DNA from: Streptomyces sp. NBC_00670
GTDB lineage: Bacteria; Actinomycetota; Actinomycetes; Streptomycetales; Streptomycetaceae
Assembly: GCF_036226765.1 (NCBI RefSeq)
Contig: NZ_CP109017.1
Span: 7,379,001-7,443,000, forward strand
DNA length: 64,000 bases
Direction: 5' to 3'
Part shown: in pieces, positions 35,919 to 44,711 of the stretch
Position numbering within the stretch: the first letter of the stretch is position 1
How the letters are laid out: every line of letters starts with the position of its first letter
Notes under the pieces: generated by a model
What the model was told of the DNA's origin: nothing
Seen by the model: only the letters and a program-made list of their open reading frames with translations
The model's database searches: none
Position numbers and translations under genes: made by a program

Positions 35919-36614
35919 ATGACCGAGACCGCCGCCAGGCGTCTGACCGGCTTCGCCTGCCTTGCCGCCGCCGTCGCCCTCATCGTCGAAGTACCGTTGT
36001 ACTTCCTCTACTCGGGCCCGCCACCGGACGCCAACGTGCTCGCCAGGCTGCTGATCGGCATCTTCGCGCTGACGTTCCTGATCGTGTTCGTGACGGCCTT
36101 CCGCGAGCTGGTGAAGACCGTGAGCCCCGCCCACGAATGGGCCGGCACGCTGGCGTTCGCCTCCGGACTGGTCTACACGACGATCACCCTGGTCTCCAGC
36201 GGCCTCGAGGCCGGCGCGGTCATCGCCGCGGACCACCCGATCGACCCGACCATCACCGTCAGCGGCACCTACATCCTCTACGGGTCGATCGACCGCCTCC
36301 TGCTCGCGCTGTTCCTGACCGCCGTGGGCTACACGCTCTCCCGTACGCGTCTGCTGCCGCGCTGGACCCACCGGTCCGCCTTCGTCCTGGCGGGGGTCAA
36401 CCTGGCCTTCGTGCCGTCCCTGTTCTTCGGCAACACCCCCGCGCACTTCTACGCGGCGAACGGCTGGGCCACCACCGCCCTGATGGGCGCGATCCTCAGT
36501 TACTGGCTGCTCGCCCTGGGCGTCTCCACCTGGCGCAGCGCCGCCCGGAGCGCGCCGGAACAGGTCACGAGCGGCCGGCCGCCGGCGCGGAGTGCGGCTC
36601 GACGGCCCGCCTGA
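35919..36614 (+). CDS. Multi-pass membrane protein, DUF4386-like
   Basis: The 231-residue protein has about six hydrophobic segments (~10-30, 42-62, 78-100, 125-145, 155-170, 185-205). The general pattern resembles DUF4386-type proteins, but I am not certain of the family. ATG 35919 follows GGGGAGA. It has no clear functional partner. Its last 50 bp overlap the 3' end of the convergent MmyB-type regulator gene. Confidence 0.7.
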   Translation: MTETAARRLTGFACLAAAVALIVEVPLYFLYSGPPPDANVLARLLIGIFALTFLIVFVTAFRELVKTVSPAHEWAGTLAFASGLVYTTITLVSSGLEAGAVIAADHPIDPTITVSGTYILYGSIDRLLLALFLTAVGYTLSRTRLLPRWTHRSAFVLAGVNLAFVPSLFFGNTPAHFYAANGWATTALMGAILSYWLLALGVSTWRSAARSAPEQVTSGRPPARSAARRPA

Positions 36615-37428
36615 ACGCGTCCTCGTCGGCGGTGTGCGGGGCGGCGGTGAGCAGGACGACCTTGCGCAGGTCGTCACCGTCGCTCAGCACGTCGCAGTCC
36701 ACCTCGACCGGCCCGGCCACCGGGTGCGCGACGATCTTGCGGTCCTCCTGGTGGGCACCGACCGCGCCGGCGGCCCACAGTTCGGCGAACCGCGGGCTGC
36801 GCGCGTCCAGCTCCCGGACCAGACCGGCCAGCCGGCGGCTGCCGGGGAAGCCGCCGGTGGCGCGCCGCAGGTCGGAGACGACGGCGGCCTCCACCGCGGC
36901 CGGGCCGTGGGAGGTCACGGGCCAGTGCGAGAGATGCGGGCCGTCGCCCTCGGCCGGGAACGTGTCCCGGGCGAAGTTGCGCAGCCTCGGCGGCTTCCGC
37001 GCCGGATCGCCCAGCAGCGCGGCCCAGGCGGGGCTCCACCACAACAGCTGCCAGTCGGCGGCGAACACCGCGGCCGCGGTGCCCCCGAGCCTGCTCAGGG
37101 CGCGGCGCAGCCCGGGCGGCACGTGGTCGGGGACCTCGCCGCCGGACGGCGGGGCGAGCCCGGCCAGCCGGTGCAGGTGGTCCCGCTCGGCGTCGGTGAG
37201 CCGCAGGGCGCGGGCGAGCGCGGCGGTCACCTGCGCCGAGGGACGCGTGAACCGGCCCTGCTCGATGCGCACCACGTAGTCGACGGAGATCCCCGCCAGC
37301 TCGGCCAGTTCCTCCCGGCGCAGTCCGCCGACCCGCCGCCCCCGCCCCTGGGGAAGCCCGACCGCGGTGGGCGGTACACGGTTCCGCCAGGCGCGGAGCG
37401 TCGGTCCGAGTGCGTCACCAGCGGTCAT
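36565..37428 (-). CDS. XRE-type regulator with MmyB-like ligand domain
   Basis: The 287-residue protein has an N-terminal Xre HTH (~25-80; 'LRREELAELAGISVDYVVRI', then 'EQGR') and a C-terminal MmyB-like domain ('ADWQLLWWSPAWAALLGDP', 'LRRATGGFPGSRRLAGLVRE'). ATG 37428 is used; another ATG at 37437 adds three residues. In actinomycetes such regulators often sit beside the SDR or oxidoreductase genes they control. Here the divergent neighbour is a VOC protein. 3' overlap with the membrane-protein gene is 50 bp. Confidence 0.88.
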   Translation of the reverse strand: MTAGDALGPTLRAWRNRVPPTAVGLPQGRGRRVGGLRREELAELAGISVDYVVRIEQGRFTRPSAQVTAALARALRLTDAERDHLHRLAGLAPPSGGEVPDHVPPGLRRALSRLGGTAAAVFAADWQLLWWSPAWAALLGDPARKPPRLRNFARDTFPAEGDGPHLSHWPVTSHGPAAVEAAVVSDLRRATGGFPGSRRLAGLVRELDARSPRFAELWAAGAVGAHQEDRKIVAHPVAGPVEVDCDVLSDGDDLRKVVLLTAAPHTADEDAFRRAVEPHSAPAAGRS

Positions 37429-37551
37429 GCCCGCCATTGTCCCACCGGGCCCGCCGCCCCGGGCGGCGCCGGCCGCGCGAGGGTGGCAACGCTGTTCCCA
37501 GGGAAGGATCCTCACTGGTCACCGCGGCACGCCCCGGCGAACGTGGGGGCC

Positions 37552-37971
37552 ATGACGTTCACCCTCTCCCACGACCACGTGGGCATCACCGTCACCCCGG
37601 ACACCCTGGAAGCGGCCGTCGAGTGGTACGCGGACACGCTCGGCTTCACCGTCGAGAAGCGGTTCGCCTCCCACGGCACCACGTTCGTCTTCCTCGTCGC
37701 CGGTGACGTCCGCATCGAGCTCCTCTCGGGCGCGACGGGCCGCGCACCGGAACCGGTCACCGACGTGCTCACCAGCATGGATCCACAGCGGCTGCACCAC
37801 TTCTGCCTCGCCGTGACGGACCTCGACGAGGTTCTGGCGCGGCTGGACGACCGCGGGGTACCGCTGATCGGCGGCCCCATGACCATTGCGGAGATCGGCC
37901 GCCGCATCGCCTTCGTCACGGACACCACCGGCACGATCATCGAACTCACCGAGTCCGCCCCGGCCCGCTGA
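37552..37971 (+). CDS. VOC/glyoxalase-family protein
   Basis: The 139-residue protein consists of two beta-alpha-beta-beta-beta modules. Possible metal ligands are His in 'SHDHVGITVTPD', Glu in 'VRIELLSG', His in 'LHHFCLAVTDL' and Glu in 'GTIIELTE'. Members are glyoxalases, dioxygenases or resistance proteins; the reaction cannot be assigned. ATG 37552 after GTGGGGGCC. It is divergent from the MmyB-type regulator. Confidence 0.85.
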   Translation: MTFTLSHDHVGITVTPDTLEAAVEWYADTLGFTVEKRFASHGTTFVFLVAGDVRIELLSGATGRAPEPVTDVLTSMDPQRLHHFCLAVTDLDEVLARLDDRGVPLIGGPMTIAEIGRRIAFVTDTTGTIIELTESAPAR

Positions 37972-37986
37972 GCACCGGCGCCGGTC

Positions 37987-38592
37987 CTACCGGGTCCCTC
38001 GCTGGACGACGTCGGCGAGGACCGTGGTCACCAGTCTGTGCACGGTCGCCGTGGCCGGGGGGCCGGGGTCGCGGTCCGCGAACAGCAGATGTCCGCCCCC
38101 GACCAGCGACAGGGTGAGGGAGTCGATGTCGGCGTCGGCCGCGATGCGGCCCGCGGCGCGCTCGTCGGTGAGGTAGGCGGCGACCGCGCTCGTGATCTGG
38201 GCGAGGATCGCCAGGCCGCCGCCTCCGGGCTCGGCACGCCGCAGCCGTGCGCGCAGCTCGTCGCGGAACGTGATGAGCGGGATGATCGCGACCGGCACCG
38301 GGCCGAACAGGGCGGTCAGCGCCTCGGTGAGGTTGCCGGCCACGGTGCCGGTGCCGACGGTCTCGCGCAACTCCCGCGCCAGCGCACGCAGTTGACCGGT
38401 CCGGTCGAGCACGAGCTCGGTGAGGAAGGCGTCGAAGTCGGCGAAGTGCCGGTGCAGGACGCCCTTGGCGCAGCCGGCCTCCTCGGTGACGGCCCTGCTG
38501 GTCAGCTCGTTCGGGCCGTCCCGCAGCAGTACGCGCTCGGCGGCGTCGAAGAGCTGCTGCCGCGCGTCGCGAAGGTGCACCCCGGTCGGCAC
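37987..38592 (-). CDS. TetR-family transcriptional regulator
   Basis: The 201-residue repressor has 'ELTSRAVTEEAGCAKGVLHR' as N-terminal HTH followed by 'HFADFDAFL'. I place the start at GTG 38592 because GAGAGGAG lies seven bases upstream. A longer frame from ATG 38649 would read through a perfect operator-like inverted repeat. It is divergent from the methyltransferase gene, whose promoter contains that repeat, so it probably controls both. Confidence 0.87.
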   Translation of the reverse strand: MPTGVHLRDARQQLFDAAERVLLRDGPNELTSRAVTEEAGCAKGVLHRHFADFDAFLTELVLDRTGQLRALARELRETVGTGTVAGNLTEALTALFGPVPVAIIPLITFRDELRARLRRAEPGGGGLAILAQITSAVAAYLTDERAAGRIAADADIDSLTLSLVGGGHLLFADRDPGPPATATVHRLVTTVLADVVQRGTR

Positions 38593-38632
38593 TGTCGGCT
38601 CCTCTCGCGGGTTCGGGCGGCGGCCATTGGCA

Positions 38633-38650
38633 AGTGGGCGCCTGCCCACT
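38633..38650. promoter_or_regulatory. TetR operator AGTGGGC-GCCT-GCCCACT
   Basis: This perfect 7-bp inverted repeat is 11 bp before the methyltransferase ATG. A further GCCCACT half-site follows at the start of the gene. It is the probable binding site of the divergent TetR protein. Confidence 0.72.
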
Positions 38651-38661
38651 AAAGTGACCGC

Positions 38662-39483
38662 ATGCCCACTCTATCGCGGGAACAGCCCGAACCGCCCCAG
38701 CCGCACCACCTCCGGCAACTGGCCGAGTCCTTCGGTACGGACGCGCGGCGCTACGACGAGGCCCGGCCGGAGTACCCCGGCGACCTGGTGGCCCGGGTGG
38801 TCGCCGGGAGCCCTGGGCCGGACGTGCTCGACGTCGGCTGCGGCACGGGCATCGCGGCCCGGCAGTTCCAGGCCGCCGGCTGCGCCGTGCTCGGTGTCGA
38901 ACCGGATCCGCGGATGGCGGATTTCGCGCGGGAGCGCGGCCTGCCGGTCGAGGTGGCCACCTTCGAGGCATGGGAGCCGGCCGACCGGACGTTCGACACG
39001 CTGATCGCCGCCCAGTCGTGGCACTGGGTGGACCCCGCCGCCGGTGCCGCGAAGGCGGCCCGGGTGCTGCGCCCGCACGGGCACCTGGCCGTCTTCGGGC
39101 ACGTCTTCGAGCCGCCCGCCGAGGTGGCCGAGTCGTTCGCGGCGGCCTACCGCCGGGTGGCCCCCGACTCCCCGTTCGCCGCGCAGCCGGCCCGGCGTCC
39201 GCTGGAGACCTACCGGGCCGGGTACGCGAAGATCGCCGACACCCTCCGCGAGACCGGGCGCTTCGGCGAACCCGAGCAGTGGCGGTTCGACTGGGAGCGG
39301 TCCTACACCCGCGACCAGTGGCTGGACCTGCTCCCCACCACCGGCGGCCTCACCCGGCTCGCTCCCGGTCAACTGGCCGAGGTGCTGGGCGCGGTGGGCC
39401 GTGCCGTCGACGCGCTGGGCGGCCGCTTCACGATGCGCTACACCACGCTGGCGATCACGGCCGTACGTGCCGGAACCTCCTGA
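38662..39483 (+). CDS. Class I SAM-dependent methyltransferase
   Basis: The 273-residue methyltransferase shows motif I 'VLDVGCGTGIAA' (~52-63), the acidic loop 'VLGVEPDPRM' and a post-motif 'LIAAQSWHWVDPAAGAAKAA', an arrangement typical of UbiE/Methyltransf_11 proteins. The substrate is unknown. It is regulated by the divergent TetR protein, judging from the operator just upstream. It could methylate a small molecule or toxic compound. Confidence 0.9.
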   Translation: MPTLSREQPEPPQPHHLRQLAESFGTDARRYDEARPEYPGDLVARVVAGSPGPDVLDVGCGTGIAARQFQAAGCAVLGVEPDPRMADFARERGLPVEVATFEAWEPADRTFDTLIAAQSWHWVDPAAGAAKAARVLRPHGHLAVFGHVFEPPAEVAESFAAAYRRVAPDSPFAAQPARRPLETYRAGYAKIADTLRETGRFGEPEQWRFDWERSYTRDQWLDLLPTTGGLTRLAPGQLAEVLGAVGRAVDALGGRFTMRYTTLAITAVRAGTS

Positions 39484-39612
39484 TCCCGTCACGGAGGTGC
39501 CCCCGGCGTGGTCGACGCCCTCTGGTGGGAGGATTAGTATCCGCAGTCAACTGGCCATGCGCAAAAGCACGTTGCCTCGCGGTCGCCGTCTTCCCGTCAC
39601 CGGTAGGGGATC

Positions 39613-41517
39613 ATGTCGATGCTACGGATTGTCAAGTACCTGACATGCGCGGTGTCGGCCGTGCTCCTCACGGCCACCGCCCCCGGCGCGCTCGCCGCCA
39701 CCCCCGACCGGCCACCGGCGTCCGACCCGGCGGCGCCCGCCGCCACCTGGCAGCCGCCCCTGTCGACCCGCGGCCGCTACATCGTCGACGCGGCCGGCGA
39801 CCGGTTCCGGCTGAAGTCGGCCAACTGGGACGGTGCACAGGGCTCCTGGACGGGCAGCGGGGACACGGCGGACCCCGCCAACCACCACGCCGGGCAGGAC
39901 TCCCACGGCATCCCCCTCGGTCTGGACCGCGTGCCCCTCGCCACCCTGCTCGCCGACTTCCACGCGCTCGGCGTCAACAGCGTCCGGCTGCCCTTCTCCA
40001 ACGAGATGATCCACGCCACGAGCCCCGTGCCGGACGCCGCCGTCGCGGCCAACCCCCGACTGCGCGGGAAGACGCCACTGGAGGTCTTCGACGCCGTCGT
40101 GTCCGCCCTCACCGCCGACGACTTCGCGGTCGTACTGAACAACCACACCAACACCTCCCGCTGGTGCTGCGGCGTCGACGGCAACGAACGCTGGAACAGC
40201 GGCCAGGACACGCGGCGCTGGGCCGACGACTGGGTCCTCATGGCCCGCCGCTACGCCGACGACCCCCGCGTGGTGGGAGCCGACCTCTACAACGAGGTGC
40301 GCCGGGACATCCTGCACGACCCCGACTGGGGCGGTGGTGACGACTACGACTGGTACGCCGCCGCCCAGTTGGCCGCCGACCGCATCCTCACCGAGGCCAA
40401 CCCCGATCTGCTCATCGTCATCGAGGGCATCAACTGGACCGGCCTGCCCGTCGACGGCTTCGCGCACGGCCGCCCGGTGCTCACCCCCGTCCGCACCCTC
40501 TCGCACACCCTCGTGGCGAGCGACAAACTGGTCTACTCCGCCCACTTCTATGGCTACACCGGCCCCCACCACAGCGGGGCCACCGGCCTCGGCGAGACCA
40601 GCGACCCCCGCTACCAGGACCTCACCGAGGACGAACTGCGGCAGGCCCTTCACGACGAGGCCTTCTTCGTGTCGGAGGAGAGCGGCCGGCACTTCACGGC
40701 ACCCGTGTGGATCAGCGAGTTCGGCATCGGCGCGGGCGAGACCGGCGCCGCCGCCCGCACCTGGTTCGGCCGCGTCACCGACTACTTCGCCGATCACGAC
40801 GCCGACTTCGCCTACTGGCCGCTGGTCGGCTGGGAGGGGCACGACGACTGGGCGCTGCTGCGCTACGACACCGAAGGCCGCCGCTACGGCCTGCTCGACC
40901 AGGCCGACTGGCGACGCACCGGCTGGGACCGGCTGATGACCGCGCCGAGCCGCACCGGCCCCGTCGCCCCGGTGCCCGTCTGGCGGATGCTCACCACCGA
41001 CCACGGCGACCACGTCGAGTCACTGCGGGTGCGGGCCACCGGCGACTGGGACCCGGGCGCGTCCAAGGCCGCCTGCCCCGACGGGCTGCGGCTGACCGGC
41101 CTGAGCCACACCGGGGGCCGGGGGCTGTGCACCGACGTCACCGCGGGCGACCTGCGCGCCGCGAGCGGCGGCCAGACGGTGGTGACCGACGAACGGTATG
41201 TCCCGCAGGGCGGTGACTGGGCCTCCGGCTACACCAAGTTCCAGTGCCCGGCCGACGCGTACCTCATCGGCTACAGCCGGCGCGGGAGCCGCACCTCGGC
41301 GGCCCTGTGCGCCCCCGCCCGCACCCCGCTGGGCACCACGGGCCGTACGGTCTGGTTCGACCGCTCCGACAACCGGCCCGACTCCGGCGGCGACTTCGCC
41401 TCCGGCCACTACAAGGGCCAGTGCGCCGACGACGAGTACGCCGCCGGGATCGCGTTCACCACCCGGGTGGGCAGCGCGGGGCGCCCGGCGGCGCTGCTCT
41501 GCCGCCGGCTGCCCTGA
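39613..41517 (+). CDS. Secreted GH5-type glycoside hydrolase with C-terminal repeats
   Basis: The 634-residue exported enzyme has a signal peptide (~1-29) and a GH5-like TIM barrel (~50-440): 'SVRLPFSNEM', catalytic acid Glu228 ('ADLYNEVRRD'), 'VYSAHFYGY' and nucleophile Glu369 ('WISEFGIG'). Activity is likely endo-beta-glucanase or mannanase type. Residues ~455-634 hold three related Cys-rich repeats of about 45-60 residues with 'GDW..G..K..C' and 'LC' pairs. Start may be ATG 39613 or ATG 39619; AGGGG lies 4 or 10 bases upstream respectively. No sugar-uptake genes are adjacent. Confidence 0.87.
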   Translation: MSMLRIVKYLTCAVSAVLLTATAPGALAATPDRPPASDPAAPAATWQPPLSTRGRYIVDAAGDRFRLKSANWDGAQGSWTGSGDTADPANHHAGQDSHGIPLGLDRVPLATLLADFHALGVNSVRLPFSNEMIHATSPVPDAAVAANPRLRGKTPLEVFDAVVSALTADDFAVVLNNHTNTSRWCCGVDGNERWNSGQDTRRWADDWVLMARRYADDPRVVGADLYNEVRRDILHDPDWGGGDDYDWYAAAQLAADRILTEANPDLLIVIEGINWTGLPVDGFAHGRPVLTPVRTLSHTLVASDKLVYSAHFYGYTGPHHSGATGLGETSDPRYQDLTEDELRQALHDEAFFVSEESGRHFTAPVWISEFGIGAGETGAAARTWFGRVTDYFADHDADFAYWPLVGWEGHDDWALLRYDTEGRRYGLLDQADWRRTGWDRLMTAPSRTGPVAPVPVWRMLTTDHGDHVESLRVRATGDWDPGASKAACPDGLRLTGLSHTGGRGLCTDVTAGDLRAASGGQTVVTDERYVPQGGDWASGYTKFQCPADAYLIGYSRRGSRTSAALCAPARTPLGTTGRTVWFDRSDNRPDSGGDFASGHYKGQCADDEYAAGIAFTTRVGSAGRPAALLCRRLP

Positions 41518-41553
41518 GCGCGCCGCCGCGGGACGGGCTCGGGAGGGCGGGCG

Positions 41554-41940
41554 TCAGGCCCTGCTGTCGTACTCCCGCCGGCAGTCGCTGATCTCCTCGC
41601 TGTGCTCGACGGTCCAGCGGTAGAGATGACCGAACGGCTCGCGCAGCGACTCGCCCAGCGGGGTGAGGGAGTACTCGACGCCGACGGGCGAGGTCGGCAG
41701 CACCGTGCGGCGGATCATGCCGTTGCGCTCCAGGCGCCGCAGGGTCTGCGTGAGGACGCGCTGTGTCACACCCTCCAGGCCGCGCTTGAGCTCGTTGAAG
41801 CGGGTGGGCCGCTCCAGCAGCGCCATGACCATCATCGACCACTTGTCCGCGATCTGGTCGAGGATCGGCCGGCTGGGGCAGTCCGCCCGGAAGACGACGG
41901 GTGTGCCGGCGTGGACGCCGTAGGGGTCGGTGTCCTTCAT
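41554..41940 (-). CDS. HxlR-family transcriptional regulator
   Basis: The 128-residue winged-helix protein has the HxlR signature: a Cys near the N-terminus ('RADCPSRPILDQIADKWSMM'), 'RFNELKRGLEGVTQRVLTQT' and 'SPVGVEYSLTPLG'. Such regulators respond to reactive electrophiles or redox signals, often through that Cys. It is divergent from an enoyl-CoA-hydratase-like gene across a GGTAGGT/ACCTACC inverted repeat. Confidence 0.92.
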   Translation of the reverse strand: MKDTDPYGVHAGTPVVFRADCPSRPILDQIADKWSMMVMALLERPTRFNELKRGLEGVTQRVLTQTLRRLERNGMIRRTVLPTSPVGVEYSLTPLGESLREPFGHLYRWTVEHSEEISDCRREYDSRA

Positions 41941-41993
41941 GTGCCCTGGTACCTCCGAAGTGCGTTCTTGACGATCACCGCGGCACCGCCGAC

Positions 41994-42018
41994 GGTAGGT
42001 ATGCATCGCAAACCTACC
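41994..42018. promoter_or_regulatory. HxlR operator candidate GGTAGGT-N11-ACCTACC
   Basis: This perfect 7-bp inverted repeat is between the HxlR gene and the hydratase gene, ending 27 bp before the hydratase ATG. Confidence 0.68.
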
Positions 42019-42045
42019 TGCCTTCCGGTAACCCAGGGAGCCTTC

Positions 42046-42906
42046 ATGCCCTCCGTGACGAACGACGTCCACCGCACGCCCGACGACTGCTCCACCCTGC
42101 GTGTGAGCAGCGCGGACGGTGTCGCGCACGTCGTCCTCGACAACCCTCCGGTGAACGTGCTCGGCGTCGTGATGATGCGTGAGCTGCGCACCGTGCTGAC
42201 CGCGCTCGCGGACGACCCGTCGGTCCGCGTGATCGTCTTCTCCAGCGCCGACCCCGAGTTCTTCCTCGCCCATGTGGACATGCGCATCGCGGAGGACATG
42301 GAGGCCCTCGGGGAGCTCGCCGCGTCGGCGCCGGGGGACGTCAATGTGTTCCAGGCCGTCGGCGAACTCCTCCGCCACCAGCCGCAGGTGACCATCGTCA
42401 AGCTCGCCGGGAAGGCCCGCGGCGGCGGGGCCGAGTTCGTGGCCGCGGCGGACATGGCGTTCGCCGCCGCCGAGACCGCCGGACTCGGCCAGATCGAGGC
42501 GCTCATGGGCATCGTCCCCGGCGGCGGCGGAACGCAGTACCTCCGGGAGCGGGTGGGCCGCAACCGCGCCCTGGAGGTGATCCTCACCGGCGACCTGTTC
42601 GACGCCGCGACGGCCGCGTCGTACGGCTGGATCAACCGGGCCCTGCCGGCCGCCGAACTCGACGCGTACGTCGACCGGATCGCCCGGAACATCGCCGCGT
42701 TGCCCGAGGGCGTCGTCGCGGCGGCCAAGCGGGCGCTGCCCGCCGACGACCTCACGGAGGGACTCCTGCGGGAGAACGACGCCTGGGCCGCCACCCTCGC
42801 CCGGCCGGCCGCTCAGCACCTGATCGTCGGCGGCCTGCGCGACGGGGCGCAGACACTGACCGGCGAACGCGACCTCGAGACGCTGATGCGCGGCGTCGCA
42901 CGCTGA
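42046..42906 (+). CDS. Enoyl-CoA hydratase/isomerase (crotonase) family protein
   Basis: The 286-residue crotonase-fold protein shows 'VAHVVLDNPPVNVLGVVMMR', an oxyanion-hole segment 'LAGKARGGGAEFVAAADMAF' and 'MGIVPGGGGTQYL'. One catalytic acid position may be Glu in 'GLGQIEALMG'. ATG 42046 follows CAGGGAG. It is regulated probably by the divergent HxlR protein; such pairs are typical detoxification modules rather than beta-oxidation operons. Confidence 0.88.
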   Translation: MPSVTNDVHRTPDDCSTLRVSSADGVAHVVLDNPPVNVLGVVMMRELRTVLTALADDPSVRVIVFSSADPEFFLAHVDMRIAEDMEALGELAASAPGDVNVFQAVGELLRHQPQVTIVKLAGKARGGGAEFVAAADMAFAAAETAGLGQIEALMGIVPGGGGTQYLRERVGRNRALEVILTGDLFDAATAASYGWINRALPAAELDAYVDRIARNIAALPEGVVAAAKRALPADDLTEGLLRENDAWAATLARPAAQHLIVGGLRDGAQTLTGERDLETLMRGVAR

Positions 42907-42929
42907 GCGCGAGGCCGTACACCCCCCTC

Positions 42930-43982
42930 TCAGTCCGGATCGCGGTCCAGATCGGACATGTCCAGGACGAACCGGTGGCGGACGTCGTTGCGGCGGAGAC
43001 GGTCCAGCGCCGTGTGGATCTCGGCGGACGGCAGCACCTCGACGTCGGCGGTGATGCCGTGGTCGGCGCAGAAGCGCAGCATGGCGGCCGTCGCGGGGCG
43101 GCCGCCGCTGCCCGCCGAACCGAGCCGCTTGCGGCCCACGAGCAGGTCCATGACCTCGACGGTGACCGGACCCAGATGGCCCAGGAGGCTGAGTGTGCCG
43201 TCCATCGCCACCAGCCTCAGATACGGGGCCGGGTCGTGGGGCGCGGAGACGGTGTCGACCACGACGTCGAAGCTGTCCCGCGCCGCGGCCGTCCGCGCGG
43301 TGTCCGAGGAGGCGATGAGCTCCTTCGCGCCGAGGCGGCGGGCGTCCGCGCGCTTGGCGTCCGTGCGGCTGAGGACGGTCGTCTCCGCGCCGAGCGCCAC
43401 CGCCATCTTCACCGCGAGGTGCCCGAGGCCGCCGAGCCCGGCCACGGCGACCCGGCTGCCCGGGCCCACGCCGAGGGCGCGCAGCGGCTCCCAGACGGTG
43501 ACGCCCGCGCACAGCAGCGGGGCGGCCGCGGCCGGGTCCAGGCCGGCGGGGAGCGCGTGGGCGAACGCCTCGCGCACGACGTACTCGCGGGAGAAGCCGC
43601 CCAGAGTGACCGACCCGTCCTGCCGGTCGGTCCCGCCGTAGGTGAGGGTGGGGAAGGAGCAGCAGTAGTTCTCCTGCCCCGCCTCGCACATGGCGCAGGT
43701 GCCGCAGGAGTCGACGATGTTGCCGACCGCGACACGGTCGCCGGGCGAGAAGGCCGTCACCCCGGGACCGGTCGCGGTCACCACGCCGGTGAACTCGTGC
43801 CCGGGGACGAGGGGGGCCTCGGCTCGCGGGTCGTACCCCCGTACGGCGTGCAGATCCGTGTGGCACAGCCCGCAGTGGTCCACCCGTACCGCGAGGTCGT
43901 CCGCGCGCAGGTCACGGCGGTGCAGCGGGGTGCGTCGCAGGGTGCCGGGTCCGGTGGCCTGCCATCCGACGGTCGTTCGCAC
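42930..43982 (-). CDS. Zinc-dependent alcohol dehydrogenase (MDR family)
   Basis: The 350-residue enzyme has catalytic-zinc ligands in 'CGLCHTDLHAV' and 'GHEF', a structural-zinc set in 'CGTCAMCEAGQENYC' and the nucleotide motif 'GLGGLGHLAVKMAVALGAE'. It should oxidise alcohols or reduce aldehydes with NAD(P)H. GTG 43982 follows AGGCGAGG. It is divergent from the TetR gene at 44088, with two related AC-rich motifs between them (43997-44020 and 44054-44077), so probably repressed by that protein. Confidence 0.92.
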   Translation of the reverse strand: MRTTVGWQATGPGTLRRTPLHRRDLRADDLAVRVDHCGLCHTDLHAVRGYDPRAEAPLVPGHEFTGVVTATGPGVTAFSPGDRVAVGNIVDSCGTCAMCEAGQENYCCSFPTLTYGGTDRQDGSVTLGGFSREYVVREAFAHALPAGLDPAAAAPLLCAGVTVWEPLRALGVGPGSRVAVAGLGGLGHLAVKMAVALGAETTVLSRTDAKRADARRLGAKELIASSDTARTAAARDSFDVVVDTVSAPHDPAPYLRLVAMDGTLSLLGHLGPVTVEVMDLLVGRKRLGSAGSGGRPATAAMLRFCADHGITADVEVLPSAEIHTALDRLRRNDVRHRFVLDMSDLDRDPD

Positions 43983-44087
43983 AGTCCTCGCCTCCAACAA
44001 ACAAACTGTTCGGTCTATTGGCGGCCAGCGTAGGCGTGGAGCTGCCGTCGAGGCAAACCAACCGTTCTGTTTGGTAGGGTGGGCACC

Positions 44088-44675
44088 ATGCCGGAACAAC
44101 CCCAGACCCCCCGCGGTGCCGCGACGTACCGGCGCATCCTGGACGCCGCCACCGAGGAGTTCGCGGCGCACGGCATCGCGGGCGCGCGCATCGAACGCAT
44201 CGTGACGGCGGCGCGCACCAACAAGGCGCAGCTCTACGCCTACTTCGGCGACAAGGAGCGGCTCTTCGACGCGATCTTCCTCGGCTCGCTGGAGCGCATC
44301 ACCGACGTCGTTCCGATCGACGCGGACGACCTCCCGGACTGGGCCGTACGCCTCTACGACGAGTATCTGCGCCGCCCGGACCTCATCCGGCTCGCGACCT
44401 GGACCCGGCTGGAGCGCCGGCCCACCGGGCATCTCGTCGAGACCCACGAGCACTACGACGACCGCAAGCTGACGGCCCTCGCCGAGGCACAGGCCGCCGG
44501 GCGCATCCGGCAGGGCGACCCGTTCGACCTCATGGCGATGGTCATCGCCATGTCCATGGCCTGGTCGCCCGTCAGCAACGTGTACGCGGCCAGTGACCAG
44601 GAGCCCGACGAGGTGCACGAGCGGCGCCGGGCCCTGCTGCGCGACTGCGTGCGCAGGGCCGTCGCGGCGGACTGA
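44088..44675 (+). CDS. TetR-family transcriptional regulator
   Basis: The 195-residue repressor has 'AATEEFAAHGIAGARIERIV' and 'NKAQLYAYFGDKERLFDAIF', the classic TetR HTH, then a TetR_C-like domain. ATG 44088 follows GGTGGG. It is divergent from the alcohol dehydrogenase gene and probably regulates it. A shared terminator hairpin separates it from the convergent TetR gene downstream. Confidence 0.92.
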   Translation: MPEQPQTPRGAATYRRILDAATEEFAAHGIAGARIERIVTAARTNKAQLYAYFGDKERLFDAIFLGSLERITDVVPIDADDLPDWAVRLYDEYLRRPDLIRLATWTRLERRPTGHLVETHEHYDDRKLTALAEAQAAGRIRQGDPFDLMAMVIAMSMAWSPVSNVYAASDQEPDEVHERRRALLRDCVRRAVAAD

Positions 44676-44677
44676 GC

Positions 44678-44698
44678 CGCCCCCTGCCGAAGGGGGCG
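44678..44698. terminator. Bidirectional terminator between two convergent TetR genes
   Basis: CGCCCCCT (44678-44685), loop GCCGA, AGGGGGCG (44691-44698) form a perfect 8-bp stem right after the stop of the upstream TetR gene. Confidence 0.72.
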
Positions 44699-44711
44699 CC
44701 GGGCGGGCGCC

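Noticed and set aside
38662..39483. This methyltransferase as the missing ToxA of the 49-59 kb cluster
   Set aside because: It is 10 kb away, on the other strand, with its own TetR regulator and operator; no evidence links it to the cluster.
43997..44077. A defined TetR operator pair between the alcohol dehydrogenase and TetR genes
   Set aside because: Related CAAAC/GTTTG-containing motifs are visible, but arms and spacing are too irregular to list as a firm site.
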